Below are positions 57,401 through 64,000 of a stretch of DNA of 64,000 bases, piece after piece. The notes under the pieces are model-generated. The model saw only the letters and a list, made by a program, of their open reading frames with translations. It was not told the DNA's origin and made no database searches. Every line of letters begins with the position of its first letter. The stretch's first letter is position 1. This stretch comes from Ignavibacteria bacterium. Its GTDB lineage: Bacteria; Bacteroidota; Ignavibacteria; Kapaibacteriales; UBA2268. Position numbers and translations under genes: made by a program. Location: NCBI GenBank assembly GCA_016844745.1, contig JAERMQ010000042.1:20057-84056 (forward strand). Direction: 5' to 3'.

Positions 57401-57711
57401 CCGTCCCGGTTAAAATCAATAAATACTCTTAAAAAATTATTATCGTTATAATTCATTCCTTGTCCAAGTATATAGCTTGCTCCTGTCACAGCATGGAATG
57501 AATTACTTGTACCGGTTAGCAGGGGTATTTCGAGTTCCGAATCGTAATAACTCGGTATGAAGGGTAATTCATTTAAAATTAAAAACCTGGAAATGCTGAT
57601 AGTTTCAAACGACTCAGCATTAGCTGATGAAAAAGTGCATGATGCATTCAATTGAAAAATATTCATCGCAAGCAGCAGTACCGGCAAAGAAAGTTTGAAT
57701 ATGATTTTCAT
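54466..57711 (-). CDS. T9SS-secreted protein with GEVED, YCF48 propeller and Ig-like domains
   Basis: 1081 residues. Signal peptide 1-23 (LPVLLLAMNIFQLNAS). A GEVED-type domain at about 75-175 (FNRDGDFSDPGEMVCSS and IPDSVTPGIYILRFTSG). About 185-465 hold seven YCF48-like repeats with the pattern [IL].F.....GW..G..G....TT[DN]GG..W, enough for a seven-bladed propeller. Five or more PKD/Ig-like domains then lead to a T9SS type A sorting domain (PNSFFSLYPIPADNFIEI, ITPGVYFLNI, KEKIIIMR). Expected on the cell surface, possibly as adhesin. It runs antiparallel to and overlaps the ligase-like gene by 17 bases at the 3' end. Confidence 0.87.
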   Translation of the reverse strand: MKIIFKLSLPVLLLAMNIFQLNASCTFSSANAESFETISISRFLILNELPFIPSYYDSELEIPLLTGTSNSFHAVTGASYILGQGMNYNDNNFLRVFIDFNRDGDFSDPGEMVCSSGLTPTADHVYDGMINIPDSVTPGIYILRFTSGRSLDSGITGGCGFGGNRAGCVDARAFISRSNPDHWTKRNINSQNNLQSVFFVNASIGWVCGANGAIFKTTDGGQNWTSQSSSTFNFSSVFFKSPSIGFVLSENGYLLKTTNGGQSWSTSLLQSNPLKTKSMYFSPDSLGWIPDVGKFYWTTDDGSSWNTTNYSQSSASINSIFFLDSAFGWMAGKGGIIKRTTDARTNTDWDNVSSPLLNNINGIHFWDSLSGIAVGSEGLVLMTTSGGTTWTNYEIPGFDAKSLSFGNPYNGWAAGRNGKIYSTTSGNNSWNPVSSGSTEDLNSIKFVDAFSGWAVGDNGTVLKYRYSYPDTSAISCSVQPTIYCQGDSMEIYYSLSSTFGTSNTFVVQISDASGSFGAQPYIIGSIADSGSGKFSFNIPMEFPFGYGYRVRLISTSPIKIGDNNGTDIKIYRRPNPAITGNTVVCTGTSEKYSATISSDVSQTWSVTGATIIGSSNSGTVTLNFTKAGTAVLYIVQANSVTGCSKSISENIRVEETPQAQFNAPLSVCNKTIQYYTTNTIANSSNLWEVTGGGTILSSSIGTTVSVYWNNTGNSKIKLTQSINGTTCSHSTSKDILVTPAPQALITGSPSAYINEPEEFTASTSTLPITSIWRAVGASPETFTGNIFNVTWTSEGTKTLTLIQTVGVTLCKDTISKIIQVTKPEVLAVFGDATVCEKTVTGYWARKQKDRINKWSVFGGSMIGNPSDDSIGVNWFGKGMGWVKIEKTNQAAGTKESASISVTILSKPIVNFNGKLSVKSYETAIYTAASSGTGTLFEWTTTGGSVIGSTTENSIKIIWDEIGPANLKLTMTNTATGCSDFKAKTIDIVTNVDETAYPNSFFSLYPIPADNFIEIKSEKEFFEPIQIVITNIFGINVKEHNLDGLAAKNPVKVDLTSITPGVYFLNITTKEGRFKEKIIIMR

Positions 57712-58087
57712 TTATCTACCCTTTTATTATTAGCATACTGTCAGTTTAAATCTTTATAAATATTGTTCCGAATTATATATTATCGGAATTAATTTTCTAA
57801 ACTTAATTAATGTTATTAGCAAATATAAAGCCATATATGATATTGAGGAAAGTTTTTTCATAAATCAGATTCTTTTTATAAAAATTACAAATTTTTGACG
57901 TTTCAGTTGAAGAATTTATTGCAGGGATTAAATTTTAATTTTTTTCGAATGACTTAAAATTGAGAAATTTGTTTCATTAAAAATCTTAATAAAATGTTAC
58001 CATTATAATAAATGATGACTTTGCTACATGATAAAAAATCATTAATTTAGCTATCTTGCAAATTGAAATAGTAGAAGGAGTTTAAAA
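57712..58087. other. Divergent promoter region
   Basis: 376 very AT-rich bases between the T9SS giant and the TPR gene. No gene or repeat seen. A good Shine-Dalgarno site (AGAAGGAG) at about 58074-58081 belongs to the TPR gene and decides its TTG start. Confidence 0.55.
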
Positions 58088-59617
58088 TTGAAAAAGTATT
58101 TATATTTATTGGTAATTTTAAGTGGAGCAACTGTTCTCTTTCAGGGCTTCCAGTGTGCATCTTTGAATCTGAACACAGCCAAAACAGCAGCAGCAGCCAA
58201 AGATTATGCAAAGGCGCATGAATATATAGATAAAGAGTTGGCTGTTAATCCGCAAAGCGAAGAAGTCTGGATGTTAAAAGCCGATATTTATAAAAATCAA
58301 AGAGATATTCTAAATTTAGCCAAGACATTGAACGAAGCCGAAAAAGTGATGGAAAGTAAGCAGGTTGTCGAAAAAAAATTAAAAGACAACATGCTTATTT
58401 TGAAATACCAGCTTTGGATTGATTGTTATAAAAAAGGCAATGATAATTTCACTAATTATGATAAAACAAAAGCCGAATATTATTTGGATTCGGCAATTAA
58501 ATTTTACAATATAGCAATACTTGTCCGACCTCAAATGGAAGATTTCCACTACAATAAGGCGTTAGCTTTATTATTGAAGCAAGATACCAGCGGAGCTCTT
58601 GTTGAGTTCAATGAGTTTACGAGAATTGTTGCAGATGGCGTTGATTTTGCTTTAAATAAAGGTTTGTTCCTGAACCAATCAAGAGATGAGATTCTAAGGA
58701 AACTTGGAAAACCTGCCGAATCAACTCCCTTATCAAGTACAAATCAACAGGATTCTATATTGACTGATAGATTCGTAGTAGAAGGTAAAGATATATTTAT
58801 TTTCTTGTTAGGTAAAAAAGGCGAAATGTTAAAATTATCAGGTTGGCGGTTTAATCCTTCAACCGAATGGCTGGTTTACGAAAGAGCTAACTGGACCCAG
58901 TTTAATATCGATGCCTATAATAGCCTGTTCCAGATTTATTATAAACGCAAAAATTATGAACTTGCAGTTAAGAACCTGAAACTTATTTGTCAATTGGAAC
59001 CAACCAATATCGAGGCTAACAGCTACCTTGTTCAGGTTTTTCAGGAACAGGGCAAAACAAACGAAGCTTTGAATTATATAAAATCCCTGACGATTAAAAG
59101 CCCTGATAATAAGTATTACTGGGCACAATATGCAGACATAATTACAAATAGCGGAAAATTTGAAGAGGCTATTCCAATCTATGAGCAAGCTTTGAAAATC
59201 GACTCTAAATTCGAAGCGGCAAACCGTAATATCGCTTTTACATATAAAAATATTGCTGCAAATATTATTACTAAGCAGCGTGAAAAACAGGACTCGGTAA
59301 AATCTTATAAAGGCGACCCAAAGGAATATAAACCTTATTTGATTAAAGCTGCTTCTTATTTCGAGATATACCGGACCTTATCGGTAAAATCCAATGACGA
59401 CCATAATATTATTGGTGAGTTAGCTACTATATATTTAGTTTTGGAAGAAAAATCGAAATTGGATAAATGTGTAACAGACTTAGAAACATTGGGAAATAAA
59501 ATCGATGCTGCTCAAAAATTAGATTATTATAGGATTATGTGTAAGTTGTACGGTATTCTTCAACAAAAGGATAAAGGAGCTGATGCCTGCAAAAAATTAA
59601 CAGAATTGGATAAGTAA
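58088..59617 (+). CDS. TPR-repeat lipoprotein-like protein
   Basis: 509 residues from TTG 58088, placed seven bases after AGAAGGAG. The signal ends GATVLFQGFQCAS, with a possible lipobox cysteine at 23 although FQC is not the classic L-A/G-C. TPR-like helix pairs fill 30-200 (NSQSEEVWMLKADIYKNQR-like, MEDFHYNKALALLLKQDTSG) and 290-505 (YELAVKNLKLICQLEPTNIE, FEEAIPIYEQALKIDSKFEA). The section 200-275 (FLNQSRDEILRKLGKPAEST) differs and may be a short SmpA-like insertion. Likely a periplasmic or outer-membrane scaffold in an envelope complex. Confidence 0.8.
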   Translation: MKKYLYLLVILSGATVLFQGFQCASLNLNTAKTAAAAKDYAKAHEYIDKELAVNPQSEEVWMLKADIYKNQRDILNLAKTLNEAEKVMESKQVVEKKLKDNMLILKYQLWIDCYKKGNDNFTNYDKTKAEYYLDSAIKFYNIAILVRPQMEDFHYNKALALLLKQDTSGALVEFNEFTRIVADGVDFALNKGLFLNQSRDEILRKLGKPAESTPLSSTNQQDSILTDRFVVEGKDIFIFLLGKKGEMLKLSGWRFNPSTEWLVYERANWTQFNIDAYNSLFQIYYKRKNYELAVKNLKLICQLEPTNIEANSYLVQVFQEQGKTNEALNYIKSLTIKSPDNKYYWAQYADIITNSGKFEEAIPIYEQALKIDSKFEAANRNIAFTYKNIAANIITKQREKQDSVKSYKGDPKEYKPYLIKAASYFEIYRTLSVKSNDDHNIIGELATIYLVLEEKSKLDKCVTDLETLGNKIDAAQKLDYYRIMCKLYGILQQKDKGADACKKLTELDK

Positions 59618-59652
59618 ATTTAAATACTAATGTCAAGTCAATAATACTTTGA

Positions 59653-59719
59653 ACAGACAAGAATGTCTATTCTACCTTATTATTTATAAAGTTAGTATGT
59701 CAGACATTCTTGTCTGACA
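59653..59719. repeat. Inverted repeat ACAGACAAGAATGTCT
   Basis: ACAGACAAGAATGTCT pairs with AGACATTCTTGTCTGACA around a 34-base AT-rich centre, flanked by GTCAAGTC and TGTCAATC. It lies between the TPR and DUF3467 genes. Distinct from families 1 and 2. Confidence 0.8.
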
Positions 59720-59776
59720 CGTCAATCTATCCTTGACACAATAATAGAAAAAACTAATCATTATTAAGGATATAAA

Positions 59777-60103
59777 ATGAACGATAAAAATCAACAAAAT
59801 GTTCAACAACAAATATCAATAGAGCTTGGTGAGAAAGAAGCCGAAGGAATCTATTCCAATTTGGCTATTATTTCCCATTCCCAGGCGGAATTTGTTGTCG
59901 ATTTTACAAGGGTCTTGCCTGGTGTCCCGAAAGCTAAAGTACATGCGAGAATAGTGATGACTCCTCAACATGCGAAGCTTCTTATGATGGCTCTTATTGA
60001 CAATATTACCCGCTTTGAGCAGGATTACGGTGAAATTCAATTAGAGAAACAAGGTCCGGGAGCTTTCCCGGGATTCACTACCGGAACTCCGAAAATTAAT
60101 TGA
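59777..60103 (+). CDS. DUF3467 protein
   Basis: 108 residues matching DUF3467: ISIELGEKEAEGIYSNLAII, then SHSQAEFVVDFTRVLPGVPK and ARIVMTPQHAKLLMMALIDN. This small cytosolic family is common in Bacteroidota and Chlorobi, and its function is unknown. The C-terminal 25 residues (GPGAFPGFTTGTP) are likely unstructured. It stands between palindromes on both sides. Confidence 0.9.
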   Translation: MNDKNQQNVQQQISIELGEKEAEGIYSNLAIISHSQAEFVVDFTRVLPGVPKAKVHARIVMTPQHAKLLMMALIDNITRFEQDYGEIQLEKQGPGAFPGFTTGTPKIN

Positions 60104-60200
60104 TATTATTGTAAAAAAGTTTTAATTTCTAAAATGATATTATTGTCATTCCTGCAAAAGGGCTGTGTGAAATTTAAAATGAATGATGTTAACAAGGAAA

Positions 60201-60304
60201 TTGAAGAACCCCTCCCTAATCCTCCCCGAAGAGGAGGGATATGAAAAATAAAATAGTTACAAGTCCACTCCCCTTTGGGGAGGGTTAGGGAGGGGTTCTT
60301 CAAT
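60201..60304. repeat. Inverted repeat GAACCCCTCCCTAATCCTCC
   Basis: TTGAAGAACCCCTCCCTAAT and CCTCCCC on the left answer GGGGAGGGTTAGGGAGGGG and TTCTTCAA on the right, with a 45-base centre. Same design as family 1 (AGAA + CCCCT..TAACCCC) but its own sequence. It gives the downstream gene a false upstream extension. Confidence 0.85.
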
Positions 60305-60313
60305 TCATTAAAT

Positions 60314-61990
60314 ATGTTGAAATTTATGAAAAGAACCATTCCTTTATTAATATCTCTTATTATATTTTGGATTAGTACTGCTGCTCTTTTTAACCTATCC
60401 TGCAATAAAAATGACGGACATTTCATCTACGTTCTGGATGACCCATACATCCATTTGACTCTTGCCAGGAATTTAATCTCTTCAGGTACATTTGGAATCA
60501 GGGCAGGAGAATTTTCTGCAACATCTTCATCTCCATTCTGGACATTACTTATTTCATTTATTTTCTCCTTTACCGGTGTAAATGTATATGTTCCTTTCAT
60601 TTTAAATATTATCTTCGCATCTTTAATTATTATTATACTTTGGTATATTTTTGATAAAAATAAATTTAGTATTATTAGAAATACATTTTGGCTTTTATCC
60701 GTTATTTTTGCCGTTCCACTAATACCATTATGCTTTACCGGAATGGAGCATTTATTTCATTCATTGCTTTATTTACTTTTTTTTCTGTGGGTGTGTTCCG
60801 ATTTAACAAAGGATGACAACAATTCAAACGAACCAACTTATCCTATTAATAAGGGAGAGTATTACAAGCAAATCCGTCATGCTTTTTCTTTTTATATATT
60901 AGTAGTTATTTTATCATCAACAAGGTATGAATCCTTATTTATGATTATTTTTTGCTCAATTCTATATTTTATTAAAAAAAGATATACCAAATCATATCTG
61001 ATTCTCTTTTTCGGAGCTTTGCCTGTTGTTGCATTTGGAATATTTTCATTGAATAATGGCGGAATGTTTTTCCCCAATTCTATTTTACTCAAAGGTTCAT
61101 TTCCTCATGTAATAACCTTGAAAGAAATTATTATTAAGTTCATCTATCTTCCTCTTTACAATTTATTCATATCCCCCCATATATTGGTTTTACTCATTTT
61201 TATAATTATCAATTTGTTAATTAAGGCTAAAGTACAGCCAGTATTGAAAAATAAATTTTCAGTTGGATTTTTGATTTTACTTTTTGTTAACCTGATTCAT
61301 ATTTTATTCTGCCAGTTCGGCTGGTTTTTCAGATATGAATCTTACCTTTTATTAACAGGTATTGCTTTTTTTGCTTTATATTTAAAAGAAATTAATTTAA
61401 ACGAATTATACAGGATGTATTGTTCTTCCAAGTTCTCCAAACTCATTATGTTTGTATTACTATTACTTTTATCTTCTCCATTTTTATATCGTGGTATGCT
61501 TGCTATCCAGAAGACTCCAACTTCATCCGGCAACATATACCAGCAACAATTTCAAATAACAAAATTTATTAAAACTTATTATAATACATCAAATGTAGCT
61601 TTGAATGATATTGGAATGATAACTTTCATGACAAATGCGAATATTCTCGATATATGGGGGCTTGCCGATATACCATCGCTCAAAGCAAAATTAGCGGATA
61701 ATTATAATACTGAATTTATTGGTAAAAGATTAAAAGAAAAAGATATTGAGATAGCAATAGTTTTTGACTTCTGGTTTTCAGGCAAGAGGAAATTCCCTTC
61801 GGATTGGCTTAAAGTTGCCCAATGGAGCATTCCTGATAATTATATCTGTGCTTCAGATAATGTTTCATTCTATGCAAGGGATACTATTGCTGCAATTAGA
61901 ATGGTAGTTAACTTAAGAAAATTTTCAAATCAGTTAAATAAAAATGTAAAAGAAACTCTTTTATTCACAAATATTTCGGATTCAAAATAA
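60314..61990 (+). CDS. Polytopic membrane glycosyltransferase-like protein (GT-C/ArnT-PMT type)
   Basis: About 558 residues from ATG 60314. About eleven helices up to residue 410, then a soluble C-terminal domain (NIYQQQFQITKFIKTYYNTS onward). The first loop has LDDPYIHLTLARNLISSGTF, the aspartate pair and helix that mark GT-C lipid-linked-sugar transferases, and the later loop SSTRYESLFMI fits the same group. The expected reaction moves a sugar from a polyprenyl donor to lipid or protein on the periplasmic side. It ends one base into the GH57 gene. Exact family is uncertain. Confidence 0.7.
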   Translation: MLKFMKRTIPLLISLIIFWISTAALFNLSCNKNDGHFIYVLDDPYIHLTLARNLISSGTFGIRAGEFSATSSSPFWTLLISFIFSFTGVNVYVPFILNIIFASLIIIILWYIFDKNKFSIIRNTFWLLSVIFAVPLIPLCFTGMEHLFHSLLYLLFFLWVCSDLTKDDNNSNEPTYPINKGEYYKQIRHAFSFYILVVILSSTRYESLFMIIFCSILYFIKKRYTKSYLILFFGALPVVAFGIFSLNNGGMFFPNSILLKGSFPHVITLKEIIIKFIYLPLYNLFISPHILVLLIFIIINLLIKAKVQPVLKNKFSVGFLILLFVNLIHILFCQFGWFFRYESYLLLTGIAFFALYLKEINLNELYRMYCSSKFSKLIMFVLLLLLSSPFLYRGMLAIQKTPTSSGNIYQQQFQITKFIKTYYNTSNVALNDIGMITFMTNANILDIWGLADIPSLKAKLADNYNTEFIGKRLKEKDIEIAIVFDFWFSGKRKFPSDWLKVAQWSIPDNYICASDNVSFYARDTIAAIRMVVNLRKFSNQLNKNVKETLLFTNISDSK

Positions 61991-63702
61991 TGCACTCAGG
62001 AAATTTCGTACTCGTTCTTCATACTCACTTGCCCTGGGTGCTGAACCATGGCAGGTGGCCCCACGGCGTTGATTGGTTATGCGAAGCAGTAGCCGAATGT
62101 TATATACCTTTGTTGAATGTTTTCAACGACCTTAAAAATGAAGGTATTCTTCCACGTGTATCATTGGATATTTCGCCTGTTCTCTGCGAACAATTGGAAC
62201 ATCCTGAATTTAAAAAAGTGTTTATTAATTATTGCAAAGAAAAAGTAAAATCCGCACGTGTTGATGAAATTGCATTTAATAAATGGGGTTACGATGCCCA
62301 TCATATTTATTTGACGAAATACTGGCAGGAGTGGTACGAAGGACGCATGTCCGACTTTTTGGTAAGATATAATTCATCCATAATTGGTTCAATGAGGACT
62401 CTTCAGGATAGCGGCGCAATTGAAATCCTGACTTGTGGCGCTTCGCATGGATACTTGCCATTGCTTGGATATGACAAAAGCATTAACCTGCAGATTCGGG
62501 CAGCAGTTGAAAATTATAAGAAGCATTTCGGACGTCAGCCACGTGGAATCTGGCTTCCTGAATGTGCTTACAGAGGCTCCTACGACTGGAAATCGCTGAT
62601 TCCCGTCAATCCGTTCCATCAGACAAGATTAAGACCCGGAATTGAACAGTTCTTAGCCAAAAACGGAATAGAATTTTTCTTTACCGACCAACCTTTGACC
62701 GAACGCTCCAGTCCTTTGGGAGCTTTTTTAGATGAGAATAAAGAAAAATTTGTCGGTTTAGGGGAAGTTTCTCATAAGCATAAATATGATTTTTCAATAT
62801 CTCCATTGAAACTATTTAATGTGAGTTCCAGTGATAAAATCGAATACGGCACTGCTACGGCATTTACACGCCATCGCGACCTTGCCATGCTCGTCTGGAG
62901 TGGCGAAACCGGGTATCCCGGCGAGCCTGATTACCTCGATTTTCATAAGAAGAATCTTGGTTCAATGTTACGGTATTGGAGGGTAACGGATAACAAAGCC
63001 GATATGATGTACAAGATGCTGTATCACCCGGATTGGACATCAAAAAAAATTGATTTGCAATCGAACCATTTTGTTCATCATATTGAAAATACTTTAAATT
63101 ATTATAAAAATACTACAGGCAGGGAGGGTAATCTTTGCACTCCCTTCGATACCGAACTATTCGGGCATTGGTGGTTTGAAGGTCCGGAGTTTATCCGCGC
63201 CGTTATTAAAGGTTTGAGTAACTCTCCTTATGTAAATACTACAACCGCTTCGGAAGAGTTATACCGCCACAAGCCTCTTGAAATTTACCACCTGCCCGAA
63301 GGTTCATGGGGAGAAAATAATAACCATGATGTTTGGTCGAATCCCGACAATGTTTGGACTTGGGAAGCAATCTATAACGATGAATTGCGGCTTAATAATT
63401 TATTCGAGCAATTTCATCCAGGTTCTTTAACCCAGCTTCAACGTCGTGTTTTCACTCAAGCCTTACGCGAGCTAATGCTGCTTCATTCATCAGATTGGCA
63501 ATTTTTAATTTTCACTCAATCGGCAAAGGATTACGCGGAACAGCGTTTTTCATATCATCATTCCGATTTTAATTTACTTTGCGATTTCGGTGAAAAAGCA
63601 TGCCGGACAGGTGAATTATCATCAGGTGAGATTAATCAGTTATCTGAAATTGAGAAGAGAAACAGTCTGTTTGCAGAGTTAAAACTCGAATGGTGGGAAT
63701 AG
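61990..63702 (+). CDS. GH57 glycoside hydrolase, 1,4-alpha-glucan branching-enzyme type
   Basis: 570 residues. GH57 motifs: HTHLPW at 11-16, the nucleophile E191 in GIWLPECAYRG, and the acid/base D387 in CTPFDTELFGHWWFEGPEF. The helical C-terminal domain has WGENNNHDVWSNPDNVWTW and ELMLLHSSDWQFL, both found in DUF1957-containing branching enzymes. It probably transfers alpha-1,4-glucan segments to make alpha-1,6 branches in glycogen. The ATG overlaps the stop of the membrane protein by one base (TAATG). No glycogen synthase or ADP-glucose gene is nearby. An amylase role is the alternative. Confidence 0.9.
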   Translation: MHSGNFVLVLHTHLPWVLNHGRWPHGVDWLCEAVAECYIPLLNVFNDLKNEGILPRVSLDISPVLCEQLEHPEFKKVFINYCKEKVKSARVDEIAFNKWGYDAHHIYLTKYWQEWYEGRMSDFLVRYNSSIIGSMRTLQDSGAIEILTCGASHGYLPLLGYDKSINLQIRAAVENYKKHFGRQPRGIWLPECAYRGSYDWKSLIPVNPFHQTRLRPGIEQFLAKNGIEFFFTDQPLTERSSPLGAFLDENKEKFVGLGEVSHKHKYDFSISPLKLFNVSSSDKIEYGTATAFTRHRDLAMLVWSGETGYPGEPDYLDFHKKNLGSMLRYWRVTDNKADMMYKMLYHPDWTSKKIDLQSNHFVHHIENTLNYYKNTTGREGNLCTPFDTELFGHWWFEGPEFIRAVIKGLSNSPYVNTTTASEELYRHKPLEIYHLPEGSWGENNNHDVWSNPDNVWTWEAIYNDELRLNNLFEQFHPGSLTQLQRRVFTQALRELMLLHSSDWQFLIFTQSAKDYAEQRFSYHHSDFNLLCDFGEKACRTGELSSGEINQLSEIEKRNSLFAELKLEWWE

Positions 63703-63716
63703 GATTTTTTATTAAA

Positions 63717-63754
63717 AAAACCTCATTCCGGTTTTTATCCCTGAATGAGGTTTT
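63717..63754. terminator. Bidirectional terminator between GH57 and the last gene
   Basis: AAAACCTCATTC and GAATGAGGTTTT pair around a 14-base loop, with an A run before and a T run after. It lies 15 bases after the GH57 stop and 30 before the stop of the converging T9SS gene. Confidence 0.88.
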
Positions 63755-63783
63755 ATTTGAATAACTGAAATAATTCAGGTTTT

Positions 63784-64000
63784 TTACCTGATGATTGTTA
63801 TTCCTTTAATATCGATTACCGAACCTGCAATTAAGTGGCAATAATAAATGCCATTCGGTACTAATTGACCGCTGTTATCCATACCATCCCAATTAACATT
63901 GTAATTTCCTAAAGAATTTCCATAATTTGAAATTGTCCTTACTTTATTACCTAAAGAATTGTAAATTTCAATTTGGAAACCTGTTTTTTCAGGAATATTA
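63784..64000 (-). CDS. C-terminal end of a T9SS-secreted protein, cut by the window edge
   Basis: 72 codons to the right edge, then out of the window; the remainder is unseen. The visible end is a FlgD-like T9SS sorting domain: FQIEIYNSLGNKVRTI, NVNWDGMDNSGQLVPNGIYY and the last residues IKGITIIR. The WDG..G..VPNGIYY pattern is the same type as the FG-GAP protein at 15763, not the type A form used by the other cargo. The passenger part is unknown. Confidence 0.85.
   Translation of the reverse strand, partial: NIPEKTGFQIEIYNSLGNKVRTISNYGNSLGNYNVNWDGMDNSGQLVPNGIYYCHLIAGSVIDIKGITIIR

Noticed and set aside
60275..60313. Upstream extension of the membrane glycosyltransferase-like gene
   Set aside because: It lies inside the inverted repeat; ATG 60314 gives a normal basic start followed by helix 1.

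Overview
The window is an AT-rich bacterial chromosome segment. It most likely comes from the Bacteroidota/Chlorobiota (FCB) side of the tree, close to Ignavibacteria or Candidatus Kapabacteria. The evidence is five proteins ending in type IX secretion (T9SS) sorting domains, two of them the FlgD-like 'YPNP..WDG..GxY' form typical of those groups; weak or absent Shine-Dalgarno sites at most starts; and repeated TAnnTTTG elements 20-70 bases upstream of genes, matching the Bacteroidota -7 promoter box. No phage, transposase or CRISPR locus is visible.

Layout. 1-1644: left-truncated secreted VWA/WD40 protein on the minus strand. 1873-11031: a plus-strand housekeeping run (dCMP deaminase, CAP-domain T9SS protein, beta-CASP nuclease, M16 peptidase, HIT protein, polysaccharide flippase, frameshifted prmA, Ppx/GppA). 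11310-13134: minus-strand periplasmic beta-carbonic anhydrase and YmdB-like phosphodiesterase. 13256-15403: TolC/HlyD-type export pair without an inner-membrane pump. 15763-18627: large FG-GAP T9SS protein, convergent with gyrB. 20740-21944: a DUF2442/DUF4160 pair, DUF4160 carrying a nonsense codon, between AT-rich palindromic repeats. 21945-27633: pseudouridine synthase, ECF sigma factor, nuclease-like protein, pheS, WG-repeat protein and a hypothetical. 27745-27934: tRNA-Asp and tRNA-Ala. 28208-33645: orphan histidine kinase, beta-propeller protein, and a two-gene unit I propose as divergent GldL/GldM (the T9SS motor). 33716-41310: a TolC, RDD, MacA, MacB-ATPase, FtsX, FtsX efflux cluster riddled with 7-bp and 21-bp tandem repeats. 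41458-44647: comF, a hicBA toxin-antitoxin locus between copies of the same AT-rich repeat, and two unknown genes. 44754-47905: murF-mraY plus a hypothetical. 48049-63702: a Gly/Ser-rich secreted protein, an EEP nuclease-like lipoprotein, T9SS cargo, a Wzz-like/O-antigen ligase pair, a YCF48-repeat T9SS giant, a TPR lipoprotein, a DUF3467 protein, a membrane glycosyltransferase-like protein and a GH57 branching-type enzyme. The right edge cuts another T9SS protein.

Shared themes. Cell-envelope and export functions dominate: T9SS cargo and a putative T9SS motor, two TolC-type systems, polysaccharide flippase/Wzz/ligase, and murF-mraY. Intergenic DNA is unusually repeat-rich. At least five families of long inverted repeats recur, and one AT-rich element brackets both small toxin-antitoxin-like cassettes in direct orientation. 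That bracketing and the GldL/GldM-like pair are the two observations I rate most interesting. All assignments come from reading sequence and motifs; no database search was possible.
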